Shown here in pieces: positions 53,171-62,504 of a DNA stretch of 64,000 nt. Position 1 is the first letter of the stretch; the number at the start of each line of letters is the position of its first letter. The notes below the pieces were generated by a model. It searched no databases. It was not told the DNA's origin and saw nothing but the letters and a program-made list of their open reading frames with translations. Position numbers and translations under genes: made by a program. The DNA is taken from assembly GCA_021794095.1 (NCBI GenBank), contig JAJYRN010000001.1, forward strand, positions 124,001 to 188,000, given 5' to 3'. This DNA is from Acidobacteriota bacterium (GTDB lineage Bacteria; Acidobacteriota; Holophagae; Holophagales; Holophagaceae).

Positions 53171-53665
53171 TCACAGATTCCGTTTGGTCAATGCCACTGC
53201 GCCCACCATCGCCGCCAGCAGCATCAGGCCCGCCACTTCGAAGCCCAGCAGATGGTTCGCGAACAGGACGGCTCCCACGCCCTGGAGCGTGACCCCCTGG
53301 GGCACGGGGGCTCCCTTTTCAGCCAATTGCTGCAAGCCCTTCGAGGCCAGCACCAGCTTCACGGCCCCGGCCGCGAGGGCCAGGGACAACACGACCGACA
53401 CCCAGCGCTGGATGGGACGGGAGGTCTCCGCCGGTTCTTCTTCGTGGCTGTTGAGCATCATGATCACGAACAGGACCAGCACCAGGATGGCGCCGGTATA
53501 GACGATGATCTGCAGCGCGGCCGCCACGGGGTTGCCCAGCAGCACGAACAGGCCAGCCACGCCGAAGAACGACGCAACCATGAACAGGCCGGCCACGATG
53601 ATGTTCTTCTGGAGCAGCATGCCCAGGGCGCCGAGCAGGGTGATGAGGGCAAAGGCCAGGAACAT
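53171..53665 (-). CDS. nuoJ: NADH-quinone oxidoreductase subunit J
   Basis: A 164-residue membrane protein with five predicted helices. The family segment AALQIIVYTGAILVLVLFVIMMLN contains the conserved TGAI and pi-bulge region, and NIIVAGLFMVASFFGVAGLFVLLG precedes it. It is 9 bp downstream of nuoI and 10 bp upstream of nuoK. Length agrees with NuoJ (about 170-180). Confidence 0.95.
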   Translation of the reverse strand: MFLAFALITLLGALGMLLQKNIIVAGLFMVASFFGVAGLFVLLGNPVAAALQIIVYTGAILVLVLFVIMMLNSHEEEPAETSRPIQRWVSVVLSLALAAGAVKLVLASKGLQQLAEKGAPVPQGVTLQGVGAVLFANHLLGFEVAGLMLLAAMVGAVALTKRNL

Positions 53666-53674
53666 GGCAGCTCC

Positions 53675-54238
53675 TTACATCGCGATGGCGCGGCGGGGCG
53701 CGGAGGGGATGGGATCCTCGGTGATCCGCGCTTTGCCGTCAGCCTCGGCATAGGTATTCATCAGATCCCACTTGCCGAACTGCATGGACAGGCGGTCGTA
53801 GGCGGCCACCTCATAGTCGTTGCGCAGCCAGATGGCGTCCTTGGGGCAGGCTTCTTCGCACATGCCGCAATAGATGCAGCGCAGCATGTCAATCTTGAAG
53901 ACCTGCGGGCGCTTCTCTTCGAAGCCCTGGGTGATGTTCAGGTCGCTGAACTCCTCGGCCTCGATGCTGATGCAGCGGGCCGGACAGGCCTCCGCGCACA
54001 TGAAGCAGGCCACGCACTTGATGGCGCCATCTTCGAAGCGCTTCAATTCGTGCAGGCCGCGGTAGCCCGCCGGCATCACCTTTTTCATGTCCGGGTACTG
54101 GATCGTGTACCGCTTGGAGGTCGGGGTGAACAGCTGCTTGATGAAGTGCTTGAACGTGATGCCCATGCCCTTCAGCACCGGCCAGACGTAGGTGCGGTCC
54201 AGCCAACTCAGCTCGACCTTCTTGACGACGACACCCAT
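53675..54238 (-). CDS. nuoI: NADH-quinone oxidoreductase subunit I (2 x 4Fe-4S)
   Basis: A 187-residue peripheral ferredoxin-like subunit. The two cluster motifs are CVACFMCAEACPARCI and CIYCGMCEEACPKDAI, binding N6a and N6b, which pass electrons toward NuoB. The N-terminal amphipathic part (MGITFKHFIKQLF) docks on the membrane arm. It has GAGGAG before ATG 54238 and lies 10 bp after nuoH. Because nuoB, C and D are not in the window, its electron donor subunits are encoded elsewhere. Confidence 0.96.
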   Translation of the reverse strand: MGVVVKKVELSWLDRTYVWPVLKGMGITFKHFIKQLFTPTSKRYTIQYPDMKKVMPAGYRGLHELKRFEDGAIKCVACFMCAEACPARCISIEAEEFSDLNITQGFEEKRPQVFKIDMLRCIYCGMCEEACPKDAIWLRNDYEVAAYDRLSMQFGKWDLMNTYAEADGKARITEDPIPSAPRRAIAM

Positions 54239-54248
54239 GTCCCTCTCC

Positions 54249-55310
54249 TCAGCGGCCGTGGCTCATGAGCCAGGCATGGACGACCAGGTTGACCATAGAC
54301 ATCGGGAGCATGGCCTTCCAGCCCAGGCGCATCATCTGGTCATAGCGGAACCGCGGCAGGGTCCACCGGATCCAGACGAACACCCAGGCGAAGAACAGCA
54401 GCTTGACGACAAAACTCAGGATGGAAAGCCCCACCGAGGGATGGGCCACGAAGGGCACCTGCCAGCCCCCGAAGAAGAGCGTGACCACGAGCGCCGAGGC
54501 CGTCATCAGGTGCGCGTACTCGGCCAGGGCCAGGAGGCTGAATTTCATGCTGCCGTACTCGGTGTTGAACCCCGCCACGATCTCGCTCTCGCCCTCGGCG
54601 AAGTCGAAGGGCAGGCGGTTCGTCTCCGCGAACATGCAGGTGAAGAAGACGATGAAGCCGAGGAACTGGGGCACCACATTCCAGTGCCAGGGCAGGCTGC
54701 CCTGGGCCGAGATGATCTCGGCGGGATCATAGCCGCCGGTGGTCATGAAGATGGACACCACGGCCAGGCTCATGCCGATCTCGTAGCTCACCATGGCCGC
54801 CGAGGCCCGCATGCCGCCGAGGATGGACCACTTGTTGTTGCTGGACCAGGCCGCCACGAGCACGCCATAGACCGCGAGGCCGCCGATGGCCATGGGGTAG
54901 AGCATGCCCATCCCGTTGCCCGGGTCGAGCACCGAGAGATGGTAGGTGGCGCCACCACTCACGAAGTCCCGGCCGAAGGGGATCACGGCGAAACCCATCA
55001 TGGCCGGCACGAAGGCCAGGAAGGGCGCCAGCCAGAACAGCCCCTTGTTCACGTCCGTGGGCTCCAGGTCCTCCTTGAAGAAGAACTTGATGCCGTCCGC
55101 CAGAAGCTGGGCCAGCCCGATGATCCGGATCCGTCCGAACAGCGCGGCCCGGTTGGGGCCGATGCGATCCTGGATCATGGCCGAACCCCGGCGCTCCACC
55201 CAGGTCCAGACCGAGGCCAGGAGCATGACGGCGCTGAAGACGATGACGATCTTCACCACCATCCACGCGAGGGCAGGTGAGGTGTGCAGCAGGCTCGCGA
55301 GCGTGTCCAT
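54249..55310 (-). CDS. nuoH: NADH-quinone oxidoreductase subunit H
   Basis: A 353-residue membrane subunit at the quinone-entry junction. Conserved blocks include WVERRGSAMIQDRIGPNRA, LADGIKFFFKEDLEP, SSNNKWSILGGMRASAAMVSYEI and ETNRLPFDFAEGESEIVAGFNTEY, where several Glu/Arg line the Q-channel. It is the first gene of the nuoH-N run. The 139 bp between its start and the end of glnS presumably hold the promoter. No nuoA-G is upstream. Confidence 0.96.
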   Translation of the reverse strand: MDTLASLLHTSPALAWMVVKIVIVFSAVMLLASVWTWVERRGSAMIQDRIGPNRAALFGRIRIIGLAQLLADGIKFFFKEDLEPTDVNKGLFWLAPFLAFVPAMMGFAVIPFGRDFVSGGATYHLSVLDPGNGMGMLYPMAIGGLAVYGVLVAAWSSNNKWSILGGMRASAAMVSYEIGMSLAVVSIFMTTGGYDPAEIISAQGSLPWHWNVVPQFLGFIVFFTCMFAETNRLPFDFAEGESEIVAGFNTEYGSMKFSLLALAEYAHLMTASALVVTLFFGGWQVPFVAHPSVGLSILSFVVKLLFFAWVFVWIRWTLPRFRYDQMMRLGWKAMLPMSMVNLVVHAWLMSHGR

Positions 55311-55449
55311 GGGCGGCTTCCCGGCAGGGCCTCCGCAGGGACGCCCAATCCTTCGAGCCTACCAGAGCGCCCGGCTTCCCGACACGGAGGGAAAGAACGG
55401 GGCCCGGGGCCTTGCGACATGCATCACAGCGACAGATCGGGCCCTGGCG

Positions 55450-57159
<1,710 letters not shown>

Positions 57160-57281
57160 CGAGGCTCACAGGATGTAAACATCCAAGATACCCGGTGGGC
57201 CGCACTTCCAACAAAAGGCAATTGCGCCGGGAATCGGTCCACACCGCCATTCACCGAATACAGGCCGGATCCGGAAACGCC

Positions 57282-57626
57282 CTACTGGTCCCGCCCCCCG
57301 TCCAGGGTCCACCAGGGGCACTCCACCCGATCGGACACCATGAAGCCCTGGTGCATCTGGGAGATGCACTGGAAGTGCGTACCGGTCAGGCTGTGGAAGC
57401 CGGTGGTGACCTCGCCGGGCCCGGAACGCACGCCGAAGAAGTACTCGGACTGGGCGAGGCCCAGGCGCAGCACCATCTCCTGGAGGGCCTCCCGGGGATC
57501 CACATCCGGGGGGATGCCCTGGATGACCTGCACCGCGTCGCCTGCGATGATCGTGGGCGCGTAGGCGTCCGCGCCATGGTCCTCCAGCACCGCCAGGGTG
57601 AGGTGCGTGAATTCCGGGAGATCCAT
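57282..57626 (-). CDS. Small conserved-looking protein coupled to gltX
   Basis: A 114-residue acidic protein (MDLPEFTHLTLAVLEDHG...) with no signal peptide or membrane helix. Its ATG overlaps the gltX stop by 1 bp (TGATG), so it is probably translated by coupling with gltX. The central stretch APTIIAGDAVQVIQGIPP and the C-terminal FHSLTGTHFQCISQMHQGF have regular strand-helix spacing, but I do not recognise a family. Context gives no firm clue to function. Confidence 0.6.
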   Translation of the reverse strand: MDLPEFTHLTLAVLEDHGADAYAPTIIAGDAVQVIQGIPPDVDPREALQEMVLRLGLAQSEYFFGVRSGPGEVTTGFHSLTGTHFQCISQMHQGFMVSDRVECPWWTLDGGRDQ

Positions 57627-59098
57627 CAGAGCCACCGTTCCAGGCGGGCCGCCACGCCCTCCCGCCCCACGAGCATCAGGGTGTCGAAGATGCCGGGGCT
57701 CACGGGCTTCCCGCAGAGGGCCACGCGAAGGGCCTGGGCCAGGTCCTTGGTCTTGAGGCCATGCTTCGCGAGGATGGCGTTGAAGCCCGCTTCCAGCCCG
57801 GCGTGGGTGTAGTCGGCAAGGCCGCGCACCTCCGCCAGGGCGGGCTTGATGGCCGGTGTCATGAACTTTTCCACGGCCTTCTCGTCGAAGGTGGTGGGAG
57901 GCGCGAAGGCGAAGCGCAGGGCCTCGGCCATGTCCGTGAGGGACTTCCCCTTCTGGGTGGCCTGGATGGCCAAGGCCTTCCATGCGTCCGGCTTCTCGGC
58001 CCAGGCCGCGGGCAGGAAGGGCCGCAGGTGGGGCTCCAGCTCCTGCCAGGTGGCCCGCTGGATGAGCTTCTGGTTCATCCAGTTGAGCTTGTCCATGTCG
58101 AAGCGGGCCGCGCTCTTCTGGCAGTCCGCCAGGTCGAAGAGCTGGATCATCTGGTCGTCCGTGAGCAGTTCCTCCTCGGCGGATTCCACGGCCCGGCCGT
58201 CAATCTTGGGCGTCCAGGAGAGGCGGGCCAGGGCCAGGCGCACGGCGGAGGGCAGCAGGCCCATGGCCTGGTACTCGGTGATGCTGGTGGCGCCGTGCCG
58301 CTTGCTGAGCTTCGCGCCATCCGCGCCCAGGATCATGGGCACGTGGGCGAAGGCGGGCAGCTCGTAGCCGAAGGCCCGGAAGAGGGGAATCTGTTTGGGC
58401 GTGTTGTTCAGGTGGTCGTCACCACGGATGACATGGGTGACCGCCATGTGGGTGTCATCCACCACCACGCAGAAGTTGTAGGTGGGCACGCCGATCTCGC
58501 CTGGGGCGTCGCCGGTGCGGGCGAGGATCCAGTCGTCCAGGCTCTCGGCCGGGAAGCGGGTCTCGCCCTTGATGAGGTCGTCCACCACGATGTCACCGTC
58601 CACCGGCATGCGGAAGCGGATGGCGCAGGGCCGGCTGGCGTCGTGGTGCGCGTCGGCGCAGCCCTTCCCGGCATCCAGGCCGCGGTTGTACTGGAAGACC
58701 TTCCCGGCCGCTTCCACCGCCTTTCGGCGCTCATCGAGGGCCTCCCTGGAGCAGCGGCAGCGGTAGGCGAGGCCCTTGTCCAGCAGTTCCTGGATCTTGG
58801 ACTTGTAGAGATCCATGCGCTGCATCTGGCGGTAGGGGCCGTGGGGGCCCTTCCATTGGCCGGGATCGCCCACGATGGGGCCCTCGTCCCAGTCGAGGCC
58901 GCACCAGGCCATGCCCTCCTCGATGATGCGGATGTTGTCGTCCGTGCTGCGGGAGAGATCCGTATCCTCGATGCGGAGGATGAAGGTGCCGCCATGCTTC
59001 CGGGCGAACAGCCAGCAGAAGAGCGCCGTGCGGACGCCCCCGATGTGGAGCATGCCCGTGGGCGACGGGGCGAAGCGGGTGATGACCTTCTGGGACAT
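57626..59098 (-). CDS. gltX: Glutamyl-tRNA synthetase
   Basis: A 490-residue class I synthetase. The N-terminus MSQKVITRFAPSPTGMLHIGGVRTALF carries the HIGG form of HIGH seen in bacterial GluRS. The KMSKS loop is KLSKRHGA. GGTFILRIEDTDLSRS and a CRCSREALDERRKAVE zinc-like Cys segment are present. Because GlnRS is also encoded here, this enzyme is likely a discriminating GluRS, though that is inference. A small unknown gene is coupled to its 3' end. Confidence 0.96.
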   Translation of the reverse strand: MSQKVITRFAPSPTGMLHIGGVRTALFCWLFARKHGGTFILRIEDTDLSRSTDDNIRIIEEGMAWCGLDWDEGPIVGDPGQWKGPHGPYRQMQRMDLYKSKIQELLDKGLAYRCRCSREALDERRKAVEAAGKVFQYNRGLDAGKGCADAHHDASRPCAIRFRMPVDGDIVVDDLIKGETRFPAESLDDWILARTGDAPGEIGVPTYNFCVVVDDTHMAVTHVIRGDDHLNNTPKQIPLFRAFGYELPAFAHVPMILGADGAKLSKRHGATSITEYQAMGLLPSAVRLALARLSWTPKIDGRAVESAEEELLTDDQMIQLFDLADCQKSAARFDMDKLNWMNQKLIQRATWQELEPHLRPFLPAAWAEKPDAWKALAIQATQKGKSLTDMAEALRFAFAPPTTFDEKAVEKFMTPAIKPALAEVRGLADYTHAGLEAGFNAILAKHGLKTKDLAQALRVALCGKPVSPGIFDTLMLVGREGVAARLERWL

Positions 59099-59136
59099 GG
59101 ACGAGCCTCGGATCCAAAGTTCCAGTGTGCCCCAAG

Positions 59137-59185
59137 CGCGCGGACTTCGTCCGCGCGATAACGGAAAACGCGCAGCGTTTTCCGT
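59137..59185 (-). terminator. Tandem hairpins between mglA and gltX
   Basis: Two perfect hairpins in a row: CGCGCGGAC-TTC-GTCCGCGCG (59137-59157) and ACGGAAAACGC-GCA-GCGTTTTCCGT (59161-59185). They lie just after the mglA-like stop (59187) and 39 bp upstream of the gltX start. The first-read hairpin probably ends the mglA transcript; the second could be a terminator or an attenuator affecting gltX. Confidence 0.6.
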
Positions 59186-59186
59186 C

Positions 59187-60050
59187 CTACTTGATATAAA
59201 GCTTCAGCTTGATCTCCACGGGGTTCTCGCCGTTGAAGAGGCTGCGGTCCAGCACGACGGGCACCTCGACGACGCTGCTGTGGGGCATGTGCGCGGAAGT
59301 CGGGACATGGGCAGGGGAATCACCGGTCTCTCCCGGAAGATCTTCGACCTCCTCCAGCAGTTCGCTCGCCGACAGTTCCTCCACCTCGAAGGGCTCCGTG
59401 TGCAAGGGCGCTTCCGCTTCCTGGCCCGGGGCCAGGAAGGCGGGCTCCTCCACCACCCCCCCGCCGTACTTCTCAGCCAGGTGCTTCAGCACCAGCCGAG
59501 CCACACCAGTGAGGGTCTCCTTGACGCCCTCCCCACGCATGGCGCAGGCCTCGAAGGTGGGCACGCGGAAGAGGTTGATCTCCTGATCCAGGGTGGCCAC
59601 CGGCAAGGCATTCGGCGTATCCCGCTTGTTCCACTGGATCACATGGGGGATCTTGGCAAGCTCGGCGCCCTGTTCCTTCAGGTTGACGATGAGGTTCTGG
59701 AAACTGTCCTTGTTCGATTCCAGGGCCGGTGCCTGGGAATCGGCCACAAAGACAACCGCATCCGCCCCGCGCAGCACCAGTTTCCGGGTGGCGTCATAGA
59801 ACACCTGGCCCGGCACCGTATAGAGCTGGATGCGCGTCTTCATGCCCCTGATGGTGCCCAGCTCGATGGGCAGGAAATCGAAGAAGAGGGTGCGATCCGT
59901 CTGGGTGGCCAGGGACAGCATCTTCCCGCGCCCATCCTGGGGCAGCGTGTCATAGATGTGCTGCAAATTGGTGGTCTTGCCGCAAAGGCCTGGGCCGTAA
60001 TAGACGATCTTGGCCGTCAGCTCCTTCGTGGCTGCATTAAAGAGCACCAT
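59187..60050 (-). CDS. mglA: MglA-family small GTPase with C-terminal extension
   Basis: A 287-residue protein. GTPase domain 1-195 has the P-loop GPGLCGKT (19-26), switch region QTDRTLFFDFLP, the PM3 region LYTVPGQ with Thr78 replacing the usual Asp (a hallmark of MglA), and the G4 motif NKRD (141-144). Myxococcus MglA sets cell polarity with the GAP MglB; no mglB-like gene is here. About 90 acidic, Pro/Glu-rich residues follow the GTPase domain (ELSASELLEEVEDLPG), an extension not present in canonical MglA of about 195 residues. ATG 60050 has GGAGG upstream. Confidence 0.93.
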   Translation of the reverse strand: MVLFNAATKELTAKIVYYGPGLCGKTTNLQHIYDTLPQDGRGKMLSLATQTDRTLFFDFLPIELGTIRGMKTRIQLYTVPGQVFYDATRKLVLRGADAVVFVADSQAPALESNKDSFQNLIVNLKEQGAELAKIPHVIQWNKRDTPNALPVATLDQEINLFRVPTFEACAMRGEGVKETLTGVARLVLKHLAEKYGGGVVEEPAFLAPGQEAEAPLHTEPFEVEELSASELLEEVEDLPGETGDSPAHVPTSAHMPHSSVVEVPVVLDRSLFNGENPVEIKLKLYIK

Positions 60051-60199
60051 GCCCCCTCCACCCGGATTGGGATCACCCGCAGGTTGGCGGATGCTCCGCA
60101 GCCCGTCAAGAAAGAACCGGCCATCTCGCGCCTGGGGCCACCTCCAGAACGACGGGGTTGCGATACACTTCCGGGCATATCTTCCCCGCTGAGGTGGCC

Positions 60200-61252
60200 A
60201 TGGCCAAGCTGCTCGTGCATGAAAGTGCAGGCGTCCGCGAGTTCGAGATCGTGGATGATGAGGTCCGCATGGGCCGGGAGCTGGATAACACCCTGCGGCT
60301 GCCGGACCCCAGCATCAGCCGCCACCATTGCGTACTCCGCAAGGTGGGCGAGGGCTATGAGATCCAGGATCTCCAGAGCAGCAATGGCGTCCTGGTGAAC
60401 GGCAACCGGGTGCAAACCGCTCCCCTGCGGAACGGCGACCGCATCACCCTCGGCCAGATCCAGCTCACCTTCGAGGATCCTCGGCCTGAACCCGCCCCTA
60501 CCGTGGCCATCAGCCGGGAAGACGTCCCCGCCCCGCCCCTGGGCACCGTGCGGATGTCCGCCGCGGAGCTTGCTGCCATCCATACGGGCAACGGCGCGCC
60601 CGTCGGAGGCGGCCAGGGATCCACGGGCGCCATCCCCGTCCCCTCCCCGGCAGCCCCCATGCCGCCCGCGCCTCCCGTGGCCCCGCCCCCGGTGGCGCCG
60701 AAACCTCCCGCCCGCGCGCCCGAATTCGGCCATTTCACGAATGCCGGAATCCAGGCCAACCCCGCGCCGGCCTTCCTCCAGCCCTACCTGCCGCCGGTCC
60801 CCGACGACGCCCAGCCCACGGGCGAGCGGGGGGACTTCCTCACCCGTCTGCTCGCGGTTCTCATTGATGCCGCGCCACTGATCGCCCTGTATGTGGTCAT
60901 CTGGGTCATCCAGATGGTGCTGGGCCACCTCGTTGGACCAGGCGCCTGCCTGACCGGCTGCCTCTTTGGGCTCATCCAGCTGGTGGTGGGCATCGGCTAC
61001 GCCTGGGTCTTCATCCCCTGGTGCTGGATCACGTTCGGCGCGAGCCCCGGCAAGAAGATGATGAAGCTGCGGGTCGTGCCCGAATCCGATCCCAACGGCC
61101 GCATTGACGTGAGCACCGCGGTGCTGCGCCTGGTGGGGTACCTGGTCAACGGTGTGCTGCTCGGCCTGCCCTACCTGATCATCCTCGGGAGCGAGCGCAA
61201 GGGCCTCCAGGACATCATCTCCAAATCCCTGGTCATCAAGGTGGACCGCTGA
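60200..61252 (+). CDS. FHA-domain protein with RDD membrane domain
   Basis: A 350-residue protein. FHA is at about 1-95: VRMGRELDNTLRLPDPSISRHHC and LQSSNGVLVNG supply the Arg, Ser and Asn that bind phosphothreonine. A Pro/Ala-rich linker (about 110-215) follows. The C-terminal RDD domain has three to four hydrophobic helices (LIALYVVIWVIQMVLG, FIPWCWITFGASPGKKMMKLRVV with the Gly-Lys-Lys region). It may be a membrane docking point for Thr-phosphorylated partners; no kinase is in the window. GAGGTGG precedes the ATG. A TACACT box at 60164 may be its -10. Confidence 0.9.
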   Translation: MAKLLVHESAGVREFEIVDDEVRMGRELDNTLRLPDPSISRHHCVLRKVGEGYEIQDLQSSNGVLVNGNRVQTAPLRNGDRITLGQIQLTFEDPRPEPAPTVAISREDVPAPPLGTVRMSAAELAAIHTGNGAPVGGGQGSTGAIPVPSPAAPMPPAPPVAPPPVAPKPPARAPEFGHFTNAGIQANPAPAFLQPYLPPVPDDAQPTGERGDFLTRLLAVLIDAAPLIALYVVIWVIQMVLGHLVGPGACLTGCLFGLIQLVVGIGYAWVFIPWCWITFGASPGKKMMKLRVVPESDPNGRIDVSTAVLRLVGYLVNGVLLGLPYLIILGSERKGLQDIISKSLVIKVDR

Positions 61253-61281
61253 TGGCCCTGGTCATTCCGGTTCCGGCGCCT

Positions 61282-61304
61282 GTGCAAGCGGGCGCCGCTT
61301 GCAC
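61282..61304 (+). promoter_or_regulatory. Hairpin directly upstream of dcd
   Basis: GTGCAAGCGG-GCG-CCGCTTGCAC, perfect 10-bp arms, ends 9 bp before the dcd ATG (61314) and 52 bp after the FHA-RDD stop reach. It could end the upstream transcript or occlude dcd translation; dcd lacks a good Shine-Dalgarno otherwise. Confidence 0.5.
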
Positions 61305-61313
61305 GGGGTTGGC

Positions 61314-61841
61314 ATGATCCTAACCGGCCGACAGATCCAGGCCTACCGCGCCGAGGGGCGGATCCGCATTGATCCCTGGGACGAAGCCCAGCTCAATCCC
61401 AACAGCTACAATCTGCGCCTCGGCGAGGATCTGGCGGTCTATACCAGCCGGGAACTGGACATGGCCCAGCCGAACGGCGTCGCGTTCCTGAAAATCCCGC
61501 CTGAGGGATTGCTGCTCGAACCGGGCCGCCTGTACCTGGGCCGAACCCAGGAGTACACCGAGACCCACGGCCTGGTCCCCATGCTGGAGGGCCGCAGCAG
61601 CGTGGGCCGGCTCGGCCTTTTCGTCCATGTCACCGCCGGGTTCGGCGATATCGGCTTCTGCGGCTACTGGACCCTGGAGATCAGCTGCATCCAGCCCGTG
61701 CGCATCTACGCCGGCGTAGCCATCTGCCAGATCTTCTACCACACCGTCAGCGGCGAGTACGACAGCTACGACTCCGGGAAGTACCAGCGGAACTCCGGCA
61801 TCCAGCCCTCGATGCTGTGGAAGGATTTCACGAAGGAATGA
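61314..61841 (+). CDS. dcd: dCTP deaminase
   Basis: A 175-residue enzyme that converts dCTP to dUTP (or dUMP in bifunctional forms) for dTTP synthesis. Family blocks are LNPNSYNLRLGEDL near the N-terminus and the active-site segment MLEGRSSVGRLGLFVHVTAGFGD, with the catalytic Glu in LEGRSS. The GYWTLEIS strand and C-terminal GKYQRNSGIQPSMLWKDF complete it. The ATG at 61314 begins MILTGRQIQ, matching family N-termini; a TTG at 61299 is unlikely. A hairpin lies directly upstream. Confidence 0.94.
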   Translation: MILTGRQIQAYRAEGRIRIDPWDEAQLNPNSYNLRLGEDLAVYTSRELDMAQPNGVAFLKIPPEGLLLEPGRLYLGRTQEYTETHGLVPMLEGRSSVGRLGLFVHVTAGFGDIGFCGYWTLEISCIQPVRIYAGVAICQIFYHTVSGEYDSYDSGKYQRNSGIQPSMLWKDFTKE

Positions 61842-61846
61842 CCCCG

Positions 61847-61884
61847 CCACGGACAAGCGGCGCTTGTGTGCCGCTTATCCGTGG
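61847..61884. terminator. Terminator hairpin after dcd
   Basis: Arms CCACGGACAAGCGGC and GCCGCTTATCCGTGG pair with one mismatch around the loop GCTTGTGT. It lies between dcd (ends 61841) and the convergent membrane-protein gene (ends 61908). Confidence 0.7.
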
Positions 61885-61907
61885 ATGGATGCAAGCTGCC
61901 GGATGGC

Positions 61908-62351
61908 CTACGCCGGTTGCCCGCCCATGAGCCTGTTGAAGCCAGCGACCTTGACCCACCAGATGATCACGCACACCAGGGCCGCGGGCCCGGCGATGAC
62001 GTTGACGAGCGGGACGACCGCGCAGCAGTTCGCGATGCAGGCGATCAACCCGATGGTGTAGCCCGCGTCGTCCACCTGCGCGCCATGCTCCTCCGCCCAC
62101 CCTTTGATGGAGTCGGAGACGTTCTTCACGACGAAGAAGTGCCAGACCAGGTTGAAGAGCGGAATGAGCATCAACCAGACCATCGCCGGCTGCATCTTCT
62201 GATGGCTAGGGCCCGCGAGGGTCAGGGCCTTCTGCATCGTCAGGATGTAGAAGATTCCGATGACGAAGGTAATGGCGAAGATGACCAGGAAAAAAATCAG
62301 GCAGCCCCCGCCAAGCATGGCTGCAAAAGGACCGAGATCGGATTGAGGCAT
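61908..62351 (-). CDS. Small polytopic membrane protein
   Basis: A 147-residue protein with about three to four hydrophobic helices (CLIFFLVIFAITFVIGIFYIL, VWLMLIPLFNLVWHFFVV, a Cys-rich CIANCCAVVPLVNVIAG and LVCVIIWWVKVAGFNRL). The arrangement, with LIPLFNLVWHF and WWVKVAGFNRLM, resembles DUF4328-type small membrane proteins, but I cannot be sure of the family. GGAGGTA precedes ATG 62351. It lies between dcd and the cyclase gene with its own promoter region likely in the 153-bp gap upstream. Confidence 0.8.
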   Translation of the reverse strand: MPQSDLGPFAAMLGGGCLIFFLVIFAITFVIGIFYILTMQKALTLAGPSHQKMQPAMVWLMLIPLFNLVWHFFVVKNVSDSIKGWAEEHGAQVDDAGYTIGLIACIANCCAVVPLVNVIAGPAALVCVIIWWVKVAGFNRLMGGQPA

Positions 62352-62504
62352 GGTACCTCCTGGAAATGGGCAAGCCCGGGGTCAGGGGCAAACCGGACAA
62401 AGAAATGGAAGGTGTATCGTCCTCCGAGGGTAGAGTCACTCCCTTCGGGGCACAAGGCGTTGGCGGCTCTTCACACCGGCCGCGGCAGCATGGGCTCCCC
62501 CGTG

